Positions 33,015 to 45,510 of a stretch of 64,000 bases of DNA are shown one piece after another. Where the stretch lies: positions 701,669,501 through 701,733,500 of the forward strand of contig CM057454.1 of the NCBI GenBank assembly GCA_016271365.2, written 5' to 3'. The position numbers were made by a program, and so were the translations under genes. The notes beneath the pieces are model-generated. The model worked only from the letters and a program-made list of their open reading frames with translations. It was not told the origin of the DNA and did no database searches. Numbering within the stretch: the first letter of the stretch is position 1; each line of letters opens with the position of its first letter. Source of the stretch: Neoceratodus forsteri. Lineage: Eukaryota; Chordata; Ceratodontiformes; Ceratodontidae.

Positions 33015-36000
33015 TTTACCATAGAATAATTTATATTATTATTCATTAAGCACAGTCCATAAGCGTTAAAACATACATACTTGGATGCATATAGAGTGTT
33101 AACAATACATACAAGGATAACTATATATCTAGCAAAAGGCAACACCTGTCTGGTACATTGAAGTGCAAAGTAATCAAATTAGCTATCCTACAGCAGTTTA
33201 GGCAGTCAGTATAATTAACTCTAACTCAGTAATTCACTGTTTCATTACTCATTAAAATATAAGCAGAATAAAGGTCATATCTTCAAGCTATTAAAATTGA
33301 CAACTCTCTCTTTTGACCCTGAGGGCCAAGTACTATATAGTATCAACAGGTAATAGAGGAAATGGAGGTAAAGACAGAAATTAACATAGAGGAGTTCCAG
33401 CACACTGAGTGGATTTGTAATGGCCTGAGTCAGGACCCCAACAGGCGAGCTATCCAATAGGGGATGAGACTTTACAAGTTATTTAAGAGGGAGGGTTATC
33501 AGGAGGAGGGAGTGCTACTTGGCACAGTGCTGAATTAAGGTAGGCTTCCCATTTACTGTAGTACAATGAGAGTTGTCCTCTGTTGACATAGGTAAGCCTT
33601 TCAAATGTGGCTATCCTAGCCAAAGCAGAGTGCCATAGAGAGATGGTGGGAGGGGATGGTTGCCACCAAGTCATAAGCAAAAGCTGTTTAGCTTCTAAGA
33701 GGACTGCCAGGATCCAGCTTCATTGCTGCAGGCCAAGTTGTTTCAGAGGGAAACTGTCGCCTAACAGTAGCATAGAACTGGAGAGGTCTATGGGCTGTCC
33801 CAACACCCCGGAGCAGTCCATTGCCACTGTGGACCAAAAAGAGACCAGATCAGGACATTGCCACAGAAGATACAGAATGGTGGCCGGGCTTTGCCGGCAC
33901 CTCCAACATTCTTCATGCAGTAAGATACCCCACTGGTGAAGGGCTGCTGGAGTATGATACCAATATAGGAGACTCTTGATCTGAATCAGTTGGCTCTTAG
34001 GGTCTTTATAGGTGGAATGAGCCAAATGCAGGCAGTGCGACCATGTTTCAGATGTGATAAGGCAACCCAAATCATTACTTCACTTAACTCTACAGGTGTC
34101 TGTATGGTCAGGTTGTGCTTCACACCAGGTGCTATAGAATGTACTGGCCAGACCCCGAGAAGAAGATTTTAGATGTAGTGTGGGCAACCAATGCCACTTC
34201 AGGTCAGTTACATGGGACCAGTTGCAGGACTGTATCGCATTGCAGAGCTATAGGAATTTCCAGAAGTCATGGGGTTGAAGGGAGTAGTGAGCTTTGAGCT
34301 GCTCAAATAACATAAGTGTAGTGGAGTTGGGTAAATAGAGATCCTGGACAATATGTACCCCCTTCCTGTCCCATGATGGCCAGTTAAAAGGTTTATTGTC
34401 CATTGCTAGAAGCCGATTGTGCCATAGATTGAGATACCTAAAAGGCAGCAAGCACATTCAATTCTTGGTCTTGGCTGCAGTCATAACCAAACACGCCTTC
34501 CTGGTTTCGGCCATGACTGGTGTGATCTTGCACATGGGTATGGGGGCACTGGTCAGAAGTAAACTGAGAGGGGTCTCTCACAGAATTTGTGCTTCAAGCT
34601 GCACCCATAATGCATGTGGAGATGGTGTGGGGACTAACCATTTGATGGCCTGGGCTACAAGAAAGGACCAATGATATCCTTGCAGCCATGGAAGTCCAAG
34701 GCCCCCTCGAGACCAGTGGGCCCATAATTTATGAACACTTCACCGTGGCTTTTTACCCTCTCATAGAAAGTGTGAGATTAGCTTGTCCAGAGGGTGACAA
34801 ACCTTGTCCAATAGGGCTATTGGTAAGTTATTAAGTAAATGTGCTACTTTGGGTAACAAAAGCAAATGGAGTGCAGCAACTTTCCCTGGAAGGGAGAGAT
34901 TAAGTCGACGCCAGCAGGACATTTTGATTGCCAATTGAGTTAGGAGGGGAGAGAAGCTCCTAGATTCTATCTGCTTCCAGTCAAATGGTATATGTATACC
35001 CAGATAGGTTAGGCTATTGGGAGCCCAGGATAGCCCCAGGTCTTGTAAGCAATCTTTGGAGCATGCCGCATACAAGGGGGTGATACTAGTTTTCTTTTGG
35101 TTAATTTGAAGACCCGATATTTGGGCAAATGCCTGCAGTGTCTCCAGTACTGGGTGCAGGGACTCTCGTGGGTGAGCAAGTGTAAGGAGTAGGTCATCTG
35201 CATAGGAGGCTGTCAGGTATGAATGTTCTCCTACCTGAATCCCCTGAATTTCCTTAGTGGCTTGTAGTTTCTGAGTGTGGGGATCCAGTGCCACCAAGAA
35301 TAGCAAGGGTGAAAGCGGGCATCCTTGTCGGGTACCTCACTGCAGTGAGAAGGGTGATTAAATGTCTTTGTTAGTTAGAATTCTGGTAAGAGGTCCATTA
35401 TACAAGACATGAATCCACTGCCTGAAATATTGGCAGAACCCATAAAGTTGGAGTACTTCACGTAGGTAGGGCAACTCAACTGAGTCAAAGGCATTCGAAA
35501 AATCCACTGCCATTGCTGCTATGGGGATGAGGGAATGGAGGGCCAACCAGGACCAAGCGTATGTTGTCCGCAGTAGCCTTGCCCTTGGTAAAACCAACCT
35601 GTGATGGATGAACTATGCATGGTATGACATCCATCATTCGATTGGCAAGTTTTTTATCTGTAATCTTGGTATCCACAGAAATTAAGGATATAGGATGAAA
35701 ATTTGCACAGTTCAACTGATTGTCTGATTTCTTAGAGATAAGGGTAATTAAAGCCTCTCGCATGGTGGGTGGGAGGATACCAGTGGAGTGAGCTTCTTGG
35801 ACAGCAGAAAGCAGTGGGGTGCTGATCTCTAAGCTAAGGAGTTGATACAGCTCTGTGGTCATGCCATCCGGTCCTAGGGATTTACCTTTGGCAAGTTGGG
35901 ATAGTGCCAGTAGGAGTTATGACTCCGTGAAGGGCTTATCCAATGCAACCTTCATAGGTTCTGTAAGTTGAGGGATGTTAGCTGTGGAGCAGAATTCCCT

Positions 36001-37263
36001 CAAGTGGCACCCTAATTGATTTTGTTCTAAAGATATATGCGACTGGTATAATTGCTGATAAAACTGATGCATGTATTCATTGATCTGCTTAGGTGTAGTG
36101 ACCACTTCTGCCCTAGAGTTCCTAAGGGCATGTATGCGGGAGGCAACCTGTTGTTTCTTTAACTGGAAGGCCAAGATCTTCCCTCCTTTGTCCCCAGCTT
36201 CCCAGTATGCATGTTTTGTCCTAGCCATGAGCCTTTCTGCTTGTTGGTGGAGCACTGTGTTAATGCGATATTTCAGACCAACTATCTCCTGAAGATTCGC
36301 TGTATCAGGGCATCCTGCTGTAGAGGCCATGAACTTATCCTCCAATGCCAACAGCTCGGTTTGGAGACGGTTAAGGTCAGCCCATCTTGTCTTGTTCCTT
36401 TGAGCAACAAATGCAATAATGAGTCCCCTCAGGACAGCCTTGAAGTCTTCCCAGGCCATAGCTGTGGAGGTGTCCATAGCCTTGTTGTTAGCAAAATAGT
36501 CTTGGGCCACGCTGTTTACCATAGTTTGGAATGAGGGTTCCTTGATTAGCAAGGGATTACAGCACCACCTAGTGCATGAGCCGCTTTGCCCCAAGGGTGT
36601 GTAAGTACATGAAATGGGGGCATGGTCAGAGACAAGGATATTGGCTATGTTGGAAGTGACAATGTCATGGGCTGCAGGGCAGTTTGCCAACCAGAAGTCT
36701 ATGCAGCTGTAGGTGGTATGTACTGACTAGAAAAAGGAGTAATCCCTCCCTGTGGGGTGGTCCCTCCACCATATATCAATCATTCCCCACTCCCTCATGA
36801 TCTCCTGCAGTGTAAGCACTGCCTTAGGATGTGTTTGCAGGGTAGGTTTGGATTTATCCAGATAAATATCTGGGGCTAGGTTGAAATCTCCACCTATCAT
36901 GATAGGTATATTGGGGTGACCCATAGTGAGAGATTCCAGGGCTCGATTGAGGTCCAGAAAGAGCTCAGGAGAGTCCATGTTTGGGCCATAGACACTGGCC
37001 AGTACCATGTGACCCCCAGGACAGGAGAATCTGGGCATCAGTAACTACTTTGTCCTCTGTCCAAGGGCATGTTTTTCAGACTAAGATGCTGACTCCTTTG
37101 GAGCTGTTTGTTGCTGAGCTCACTATCATTGATCCTACCCATGATTTTTTGAGCCACAAAACAGTTCTTGCAGTGAGGTGCATCTCTTGAATGAGTGCAA
37201 TGTCCACCTGTAAGGAATGTAAGTGTTTTAGAACTACAAATTGTTTAGTTGGGTGATTCAAGC

Positions 37264-38970
37264 AAATATTTTTGCTCAGTATTTACAAAGGGAGGTACCT
37301 AAAACAAACAGTAGAAACACTCTGGATACAGAAGTTGATACCAGCCCATTTACAGAAGAAAGGGTTCTGAAAGAACTCTTAAAACTGGAAGTGGACAAAG
37401 CAATGGGGCCTGATGGGATTCATCCCAGAATTCTAAAAGAACTAAGGGTAGAATTAGTGACACCACTGACTACCCTGTTTAACAAATCATGGGAGGATGG
37501 GGTGGTACCCGAGGACTGGAGGAGGGCAGATGTGATTCCTCTCACAAAAGTGGGAGCAAGGCAGAAGCAGGAAACTACAGACCTGTTAGTTTAACCTCAG
37601 TGGTAGGGAAAATGATGGAATCACTTGTGAAGGAAAGAATTGTCGAGTATCTAGAGGCCAGAGGGGCACAGGACCCAAGGCAGCATGGATTCACAGCAGG
37701 AAGGTCATGCCAGACAAATCTGATAGATTTCTTTGACTGGGTGACCAAAGTAGTAGATCAGGGAGGGGCTGTGGACATGGCCTACCTAGACTTTAGCAAG
37801 GCATTTGACACAGTCCCCCACAAAAGATTAATATACAAGTTAGCTAGCCTGGGAGTGGGTCTCAAGAAGACAGCCTGGGTAAAAAATTGGCTGGAGAATA
37901 GGGCACAGAGAGTAATAGTAAATGGAGTCCACTCTGAAGAAAGGGGGGTTACCAGTGGGGTACCGCAGGGTTCAGTATTAGAACCGGTCCTCTTCAATGT
38001 CTTTATAAGTGACATTGCAGAGGGACTGGAAGGAAAAGTATGTCTCTTTGCAGATGACACAAAGATCTGCAACAGAGTTGATGCACAAGGTGGGGTGGAA
38101 AGGATGAAAAGGGACTTGGCAAGGTTAGAGGAATGGTCAAATGTATGGCAGCTTAGATTCAATGCTGAGAAGTGCAAGGTAATGCACCTGGGAAACAAAA
38201 ACCCAGGGGAAGAGTACACAAAGAGGGGTGAGATACTAACAACAACAAAAATGGAAAGGGACCTGGGGTAGTCATATCAGATGACCTAAAGGTGGGCAAG
38301 CAATGTGAGAGGGCAGCAAGGAGGGTTGGGGGGATACTGGGATGCATAGGGAGAGGCATCACCAGTAGAAAACAGGAAGTTATTATCCCTCTGTACAGAC
38401 AGCTGGTCAGACCCCATCTGGAGTACTGCGTGCAGTTCTGGAGACTCAGTCTTCGCAAAGACATAGACAGGATGGAAGCTGTCCAGAGGAGGGCAGACTA
38501 AAATGGTGCAGGGTCTGCACCAGAAGACATATGAAGAGAGACTTAAGGAGCTTAATTATGGCAGCCTCGAGGAAAGGAGGGGAGAGGGGACATGATAGAA
38601 ACTTTCAAGCACCTCAAGGTAATCAACAAAGTCCAAGAGTGTAGCATCTTTCAAAAAAAGAGGTGTGCAAGAACAAGGGGCACAATTTGAAGATAGAGGG
38701 GGGCGGCTCAGAGGTAATTTAAGAAAGTATTTTTTCACAGAGAGGGTTGTGGATGCATGGAACGGCCTTCCGGAGGAGGTCGTGGAGTCAAAAACAGTGG
38801 TGGAATTCAAGCATGCATGGGACAGTCATAAGGCAATTCTAGGGGTTGGGGGTAGGAAGAAGTAGGCTGCTGCTTAACTAGGATCTGCAGCTTATCCAGT
38901 AGGCAGGGAAATGGGCAGACTGGGTGGGCCAAGCGGTCCTTATCTTCCGTCAAATTCTATGTTTCTATGT
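37264..38970 (+). mobile_element. CR1 LINE, 5'-truncated, inside L1 ORF2
   Basis: Carries the second half of CR1 ORF2 and a 3' end with the CR1-type tail ATTCTATGTTTCTATG (about 38954-38969). L1 codons for ISWNVKG lie on one side and LNHPTK on the other. At most a 3-base duplication (AGC, 37261-37263 and 38971-38973) is present, fitting CR1 behaviour. Confidence 0.9.
37284..38865 (+). pseudogene. CR1 ORF2 reverse transcriptase, 3' half
   Basis: Nearly intact CR1 RT: GPDGIHPRILKEL (about 37407), NYRPVSLTSVVGKMME (about 37577), QHGFTAGRSCQTNL (about 37681), catalytic YLDFSKAFDTVPH (about 37783), GVPQGSVL (about 37960), FADDTKI (38046-38066) and KCKVMHLGNKNPGEE. The thumb and C-terminal RRADK, FFTERVVDAWNGLPEEVVE motifs follow. 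One frame change near 37500 and breaks near 38270 and 38500 separate segments of 117, 260 and 69 codons. It lacks the endonuclease. Low decay suggests a fairly young insertion. Confidence 0.85.
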
Positions 38971-40054
38971 AGCCCTTTAACGTTCCATGATATGAGTTTA
39001 ACCCCCATCCTGGAGTGCTTCATCTCAGTACCTGAAGTTCAAGGATTTATATGTACTCACCGCAGAAGTCCAATAGAGGTGGAAGGGTGTGAGCAGAAAG
39101 GTTACCTGAGGATTGGTAGGAAAAGTCAGTTGAGAAGGGAAATCAGAGTAGCCTTGCCAGAGAGAGAGACACAGCAGAGATGACCTATTAATAAAGAAGG
39201 ATGGGTGAATATACTGCACCAGTAAACAGTTAGAACAATTATATATAACAATACTTAATAAATTCATCAGAGACATCCACTAAAAGGTGGAGAAAACAGT
39301 GTACTTATCAATTCATTAATAACAGTTTTTAACAAGATCAGTACGGGAGTATGTGAGCATAAACTAAAGGTATTTGGATTATGCACAAAGGTGCTGATCC
39401 TCCACTTGCTAGGAGAAGAGTCAAATAGCCAGGCTAGCCAACTGCCAAAAATGGGGAGGTAGGAGTTTAGCTAGTCGATGCTTTAAGACTCCATCCCCAG
39501 CTACAGCAATGCACTTATAAGCTATGTCCCCACCTAGAAGGATTACTAGGAGGGGCATCCAGGGAAGGGATAAGTAGAGAGAAGGGGGGAAGCTTGCCTA
39601 AGCACCTCAGAGCATTATGAATCCTGATTTTCAAATCGGGCTTGATATGTAATGCATCTAGACACATTATACAGGTACCTTAGAATGTATGGACTAGAGG
39701 GGATGGGTCTGTATAGGGTGGCACTAGGTTGATAGTCCAGTAGGAAAGGATAGGGGTAGCCACCTAAAATAGTGCGGATCTCCTGCAGTGGTTTGATCAA
39801 CCTCCAAGAATGGGGGCATCATATGTATAGGGGCAATCCCCCTTAAGTGGTATGGTTACGCCATCATGTACCATATCGATTGGCCCCCATGTTCACAAAC
39901 CAGATTCCCCTTAACAACCAGGGTAGGAGAATCAGGTCGCAATGCCATATTGCTTCATTGGTGGGAGTGATTTCAACCCGTTGCCTGTACCATACTGGGC
40001 TTCTGCAGGCAGCAGTTATATGGTCAGTTAGTGGGGTTTAAATACTGTAAAGTA

Positions 40055-42545
40055 TGTGTTCTTAACACAGCATGTGATGGATCCCACAAGGGAGGGGCAT
40101 GTCCTGGATGTGGTTCTGCAGATGGGGATCTGGTAAGGGGACATAGTTGTACAGGACCCCCTGACTGGGAGTGACCACAATACTGTCTGGTTTCAAATAA
40201 GCATGGGGGGAGTGGGGGTGAGATCTAGGACACTGGCAGTGGACTTCAGGGGGGCAGACTTTATGGGCATGGGAAATATTCTCAAGGATCACTTGAAGGG
40301 ATTACCTCAACGACAAGTGTGGAAAGGAGATGGGAGGTCATAAACGGGACTTCATGAGGCAGTCAGGATCTGCGCTAAGTTGAAACGTAAGGGAGCAAGG
40401 TCACGTAAACCATGCTGGTGGTCCAGTGAGGTACAGGTAGCAGTCAGAGAAAAGAAGGCGCCTACAAAAATATAAAACAACTAGGAGGATAGGGATAGGA
40501 AATGTACCAGCTTGCATCTAGAAAAGTCACCCGATGGTGAGGGAGCAAAGTCCAGTAAGAGCAGCGGCTGGCACAGGGGATACATGGAGGGAAAAGGGTT
40601 CTTCCGTACATTGGGGAGCGGAGAAAACTAAGGGCCATCTCAGCAGATTGAGATCAGAAGGAGGGTGGGTGGAAGAGGCGAGGACCAGGCAGAGGTATTT
40701 AACGAGTACTTTGCCTCTGTGTTCGCTAGGGAGGGGGATGGGACATCTACAAAGCAAGGCATGAAGGGGATAGAAGCAGCAGGGAGTGGGATCAGGGGAG
40801 CAACAGAAATGGAGCAAGAGGGAGGGAAAGGTACCCCAGGGGTGTCACATCTGGATAAGGATAAAAAGACCAGTAAGGGGGAGGGGACGGATGATGCTAT
40901 CTCCACCAAAAGGTTGTGGTTAGCCCTCAAGGCCCTAAAGAAAAACAAATCTCCAGGGCCGGATGGCATTCATCCCAGAGTACTATGGGAATTGGCGGAC
41001 ATACTGGCTGCACCCCTGGAGGAGCTTTTCAGCAGGTCACTTGAGACAGGGAGGGTACCTAGTGATTGGCGAGAGGCACATGTGGTACCAATCCATAAAG
41101 GGGGGTCAAGGGAAGTACCAGGTAACTATAGACCCATTAGTTTGACCTCAGTGGTGGGAAAATTAATGGAGAGTATACTAAAGGAACGATTGGGGTGTAC
41201 TTGGAGGAGGTGGGAGGTCTGGATAGTCGGCAACATGGGTTTGTGCCAGGTAGATCATGTCAAACCAACCTTGTGGAGTTCTATGAATGGGTAACATCAG
41301 AACTGGACAGGGGTAAGCCTGTGGATGTATTATTCTTGGACTTCAGCAAGGCATTTGACTCTGTCCCCCACAATGGTCTGGTGGAGAAACTGATGGGGTT
41401 AGGAGTAGGCCTTTGATGGTCAGATGGATTGAAAACTGGCTAGCTGGATGCACTCAGAGAGTAGTGTTCTGTGGGGAGCTCTCAAACCCTAGAGAGGTTG
41501 GTAGTGGGTACCACAGGGCTCGGTCCTGGGTCCGATCCTGTTTAATGCATACATATCGGACATCAGGGAGGGTATATGGTGTGAAATGAGTCTCTTCGCG
41601 GATGACTCCAAGATGGGAGCAGTAGTTGAGGGAGAAGAGGGGAGGTTGGCCCTGCAAGGGGACCTGGACACCCTGGAAAGCTGGGCTCACACATGGAAAT
41701 TAAATTTCAATATCACCAAGTGCAAGGTGTTGCATCTTGGTCGGGGAAACCCTAAACACAGGTACACCCTGGGAGGGGAGGCGCTGGAGGCCTCGATAGG
41801 GGAAAAAGACCTAGGGTCATGGTGGATACATGTATGAATAACTCTGAGCAGTGCAGGAGAGCAGTTAGCAAGGCAAACAGGATGTTGGGATGCATTGTAA
41901 GGGGATCACCTCTAGGAGCAAGAAGTGATTCTGCCTCTGTACAATGGACTGGTTAGACCACACCTTGAGTACTGTGTACAGTACTGGAGACCACATTTGA
42001 AGAGGGACATACAGCCCTGGAGAGGGTACAGAGGAGGGCAACAAAGATGATACGAGGGCTAGGATTTGACTTATGAGGACAGACTTGAGGAGCTCTGCCT
42101 GTTTTCATTGGAGGAGAGGAGAGACAGGGGGACATGATTGAGGTCTTCAAGTACCTCAAGGGAATAAATAGGGTAAACATGGAGGGGATCTTTAGGCTAA
42201 AGCAGGTAGGTATCACCAGAGGGCATGGTTTGTAGTTGGAAGGTGGAAGGGTGAGGGGGGAAAAGAGGAGGAGGTTTTTCACCGAGAGGGTGGTGGACCC
42301 TCGGAATGCACTGCCTGGTGAGCTGGTTCAGAGATCCACAGTGGAGGGCTTCAAGAGAGGGTGGGACAGACACAGAAAGTGGATGTATCAGATGATGGCC
42401 TGTCCCGAGGGGGTGGGGATGGATGATAGGGGTTTCTAGAGAACAAGGGATGGGAGGGTCTCGGCACTCAATTAACGATCTAGGTTCGAGCAGACTCGAT
42501 AGACCGTAAGGCCTAATCTGCTGGCAAATAGTATGTTAGTATGTT
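40055..42545 (+). mobile_element. CR1 LINE, 5'-truncated, inside L1 spacer
   Basis: Starts in the last part of the CR1 endonuclease (MDPTREGHVLDVVLQ, about 40075) and ends with the microsatellite-like tail AGTATGTTAGTATGTTA (about 42530-42545), a variant of the 8-base CR1 tail. It belongs to a different CR1 subfamily from the copy at 37264-38970. Confidence 0.85.
40076..42440 (+). pseudogene. CR1 ORF2 (endonuclease end and reverse transcriptase)
   Basis: In order: endonuclease end (GSDHNTVWFQ, about 40160), EDQAEVFNEYFASVFA (about 40679), KKNKSPGPDGIHPRVLWELA (about 40938), NYRPISLTSVVGKLMES (about 41125), QHGFVPGRSCQTNL, catalytic FLDFSKAFDSVPH (about 41332), FADDSKMGA (41595 on) and KCKVLHLGRGNP. 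The C-terminal FFTERVVDPRNALPGELV (about 42277) completes it. Frameshifts near 41195, 41415 and 41580 and after 41830 break it. The family architecture is otherwise complete from the end of the endonuclease domain. Confidence 0.85.
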
Positions 42546-42564
42546 AATAAAGAGAACACTTAAA

Positions 42565-44019
42565 TCAGTCCGGCACAGTAGCTTCCTCATTTAGAGTTGG
42601 ACCAGTAGCAGTGTTCTGCAGATCTTTAGAGAGCGTGTCCGCAAATTTTAAGAGCCCTAGTTTGACTGGTAGTGCAGTGAGGTATGGGTGGTCATCCATT
42701 TCTGAAGAAAAATCTGCCCAAGAGTCAATAGCTGCAGCCTCCATTATTAGGTCATCTGGAATGTCAGTATTGTCAGATAGACTTGTAGGAGGAAGCTCAT
42801 CCTTGGTTTTCTTGGCAGGTAGGGCTATTTCCAGTCCATTGAAGGTTGAGTCGTGGTCATTATAGGAGTTGTGATGTATCCTGGGTGTTTGGCCTGACCC
42901 CCGTTGTGGTCTAGCGGGAGGAGAGGCGAGCTTCGGCTCTTGTTGTACTTTGGAATTGCTACTTGTCGAGTTCGTAGGGCACATAGAGTAGGAAGGCCTG
43001 GGGGATACAGGTGTTTGTGGGACCGTCTGGCTGTTAAAGTGGTCCCTATGGAAGCTGCTGCCAGGAAATTGGTTCCCCCTACTCTGCTCACGTTGTCCTG
43101 GATTCCAAAGTCTCTTGGGAGATGAAGTCCTCAGGGGCAGCCTGGGCCAGTGTTTAGAGACCCATATCTCCACCTCATGAGGAGTCTCAGTTGTTATGTC
43201 CTTCCCTTCCCTAGAGACAAACAGGTAGGACAAATGATGAAAACCATATTTAAACCCGTGCTGTGCCAGAAGTGTTTTGATGGGGATGAAGGCCTTTCTG
43301 CAGGCCACCACCTCTGCAGAGAAATCCCTGAAAAAGGATATTTTTGTCCCATGCCAAGTGATGTCCCCTATATCGTGAGCTGCCCTTAGTACTCTCTCCT
43401 TGATGGAGTACTGGAGGAGGTAGGCTATAATGGGTCATGGTGGTGAATTCACAGATCGAGAACCATTGGGGATCTGATGCACTCTCTCTAATTCTATTTG
43501 GCCATGCCAACTAGCCCCCAGCATTTCTGGTATTTCTTCATTAAGGAAACACTCAGTCCCTCGGGAATGCCCAGGATTCTAATGTTGTTGCGTCTCCGTC
43601 AGTTTTCTTGATCCTTGGCCCTGCACCAGAGTTTAGCTAGCTTATTATCATGTTCTTGTAGGCACTGCAGAATTTTGGCCTAGTTGAGCTCTAGGTCATC
43701 AGCTTTTTGTTCTATGACATTCATCTTATTGTTAAGGATCCGAACTTCAGCAACTGTGCCCGCCAAAGTTGTTGAAAGAGAGTCACCCTTGACAGCAGTG
43801 TTTCTAACAGCGTTGTGATGTGTTGAAGTGAGCTGCCTACATCGGGTGGCTGAGAAGAGGGCTCTGGGGTTACAGCGGCCTGGCCTTCCGAGGATTGCTT
43901 ACAGGAGACCATAGAGGAGTCAGGGCAGAACTGCGCTGATTTGCTGGCAGTAAAGTGGAGATTCGACTGTAGATGTTACTGGTTGCAATAGATCCTCCAC
44001 TGTGTTTCTGGGTCATGAT
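42565..44019 (-). pseudogene. L1 ORF1 remnant
   Basis: Possible start ATG near 44019 (MTQKHSGGS). A heptad-like coiled coil follows (LAGTVAEVRILNNKMNVIEQ, about 43770-43700), then the conserved junction RRRNNIRILGIPEGLSV (about 43600-43550). The RRM and C-terminal domain follow (FSAEVVACRKAFIPIKTLLA, about 43320-43260; VEIWVSKHWP). An unusually long proline/serine-rich extension, open for 248 codons from 43311, ends at a stop at 42565. Several stops lie upstream of 43311. L1 ORF1p normally binds and packages L1 RNA. The long C-terminal tail is not typical of mammalian L1. Confidence 0.75.
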
Positions 44020-44265
44020 GGTTGCCAGGCTAAGCTGAGGTTTGAGGCCTACTTAGGTCAAAATTGGGTCACACATGGACCAGCACCATAAGACAATTTA
44101 TAATACCCATGCCACTCGGACAGATAGCAACTAAGGAGGTGAGTTAAAGCCTTGGGAGGGGGAATTATCCCTGGATGCAGGCATTATGGTTTGGATTGGC
44201 TTAGCTGGGGATCAAGCTAGCAGGTTAAGCGTCCATCTTCCTCAGTGTCCAAGTCATGCCCTCCT

Positions 44266-44281
44266 ACTCAAGTTACATTTT
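44266..44281. repeat. 16-bp L1 target site duplication, right
   Basis: ACTCAAGTTACATTTT, identical to 32999-33014. Confidence 0.9.
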
Positions 44282-44844
44282 AAAACCACATCTTGTCAAG
44301 TAACATGACCTGGGTCAAAAGTTTTCAACACTGTCATGGCTGCAGCTGCAAATGTTGAATACAGTGCATGATATGCATGATATGCTGCAGAAATATTTTT
44401 TGTGACATACATGTCACCAAGTTTATAATCATCAGTTGGATTTTTTTTTCCATTGTTATGAAAAAAAAAGGAACAGATGAAACAGAATTGATATACTTAC
44501 CAGTATGGACTGGAAATGGATATCCCTTAGGTTCCTGTCAACAGTACTGCTGTTGTACCATTGATACAGACCTTCAGCAAAGGACAGTCCATTGTTGTTA
44601 ACCTGTAAAAAAACAAAAGAAGTTGACCATATATGCTTGACCATTGCAGCTCATAAAAGCTACAGAAAACAAAACACACAGCTAAAGGAAGTTGAATAGC
44701 ATGAAAACTACTAGTACACATACTCACTTTATAGTATTCATAGAAAGAAGCCTTGTGCCTGTGGCTGATGGATGTTGTCTCCTGTTCAACTCCCTCTGCC
44801 TTGGCATGGTCAGGACAAGTAATGGAAAACATTGCCATAATAGT
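44282..44844 (-). other. Candidate exons a and b of the inner hAT copy
   Basis: On the minus strand, an open segment ending ISHRHKASFYEYYK is followed by a donor-like AAA/GTGAGTATG (about 44726). Then TTTTGTTTTTTTACAG (ending about 44605) begins a 102-base segment open in phase 0 (VNNNGLSFAEGLYQWYNSST onward) that ends CTG/GTAAGTATA (about 44503). The second segment and its borders match the outer copy at 23497-23583. Product unknown; see 23380-24056 for alternatives. Confidence 0.4.
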
Positions 44845-45510
44845 GGTGGAGGGTGGTGGTGGTCAAATCTGAGGCACATGATGACATTCCCTCTCACATC
44901 TTCCTGCAACTGGTGGTGGTGGTGGCAGTGGCTAACAGTGGTATTATGGCAGTGGTGGTGGTTCAGGGGGCACACAAAGTCATTCCCCCTGGTGGCACTG
45001 GCTAACAACGGTTTCATGGTGGTGGTCCAGGTGGGCACATGGTGACATTCCCTATGGTGGTGGCAGTGGCTAGCAGTGGTATTATGGCAGTGGCGATCCA
45101 GGGGGGCAAACAATGTCATTCCCCCTGGTGGCAGTGGCTAACAGCGGTTTCATGGTGGTAGTCCAGGGGGGCACATAGTGACATTCCCTATAGTGGCAAT
45201 GGCTAACAGCAGTCTTCTGGTGGTGGTTCAAGTGGGTACACAAAGTTATTCCCTCTGGTGGCAGTGGCTAACAGTGGTCTTATGGTGATGGTGGTCCAAG
45301 GGCGCACACAGTGACAATCCCTATAGTGGCACTGGCTAGCAGCAGTCTTATGGTCATGGTCCAGAGGGCACACAAAGTCATTCCCTCTGGTGGCAGTGGC
45401 TAACAGCGGTCTTATGGTGATGGTGGTCCAAGGGGGCAGATGGTGACAATCCCTATAGTGGCACTGGCTAACAGCAGTCTTATGGTGGTGGTACAGGGGC
45501 CAGGATATAT
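44845..45510. repeat. Minisatellite of the hAT family, about 67-bp unit
   Basis: The core GGTGGCAGTGGCTAACAG recurs about nine times (near 44924, 44994, 45061, 45132, 45195, 45261, 45328, 45392, 45460). Its reverse complement is related to the 75-80-bp units at 22430-23350. Proline/histidine-rich open frames across it are repeat artefacts. Confidence 0.85.

Larger units (their letters stand above)
33483..39023 (-). pseudogene. L1 ORF2 interrupted by CR1
   Basis: Start ATG at 39023 reads MKHSRMGVKLISWNVKG; the frame resumes after the CR1 at 37260 with LNHPTKQF and IALIQEMHL (endonuclease). Further endonuclease motifs are VYGPNMDS and GGDFNLAP (about 36990-36870) and SDHAPIS (about 36620). RT motifs are FHPISLISVDTK (about 35700), VGFTKGKA (about 35600), catalytic VDFSNAFDSVE (about 35500) and YADDLLL (35204-35193). 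A cysteine-rich C-terminal segment (EECWRCRQS, about 33920) precedes the end at 33483. Coding length without CR1 is about 3.8 kb, the usual L1 ORF2 size. Several frameshifts and the CR1 inactivate it. Confidence 0.85.
33015..44265 (-). mobile_element. Full-length L1-type LINE (minus strand), split by two CR1s
   Basis: Bounded by a perfect 16-bp duplication. From its 5' end: about 250 bases of 5' UTR, ORF1 (about 44019-42565), a spacer of about 1 kb, ORF2 (39023-33483) and a 3' UTR to 33015. CR1s inserted at 37264-38970 (in ORF2) and 40055-42545 (in the spacer). Without them it is about 7 kb. It differs from the L1 at 4858-12330, so two L1 lineages are present. It sits in the candidate intron between exons b and c of the inner hAT copy. 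Confidence 0.85.

Noticed and set aside
44724..45119. Histidine-rich 131-codon minus-strand open frame
   Set aside because: Mostly minisatellite; only its last part overlaps the candidate exon region and in another frame.
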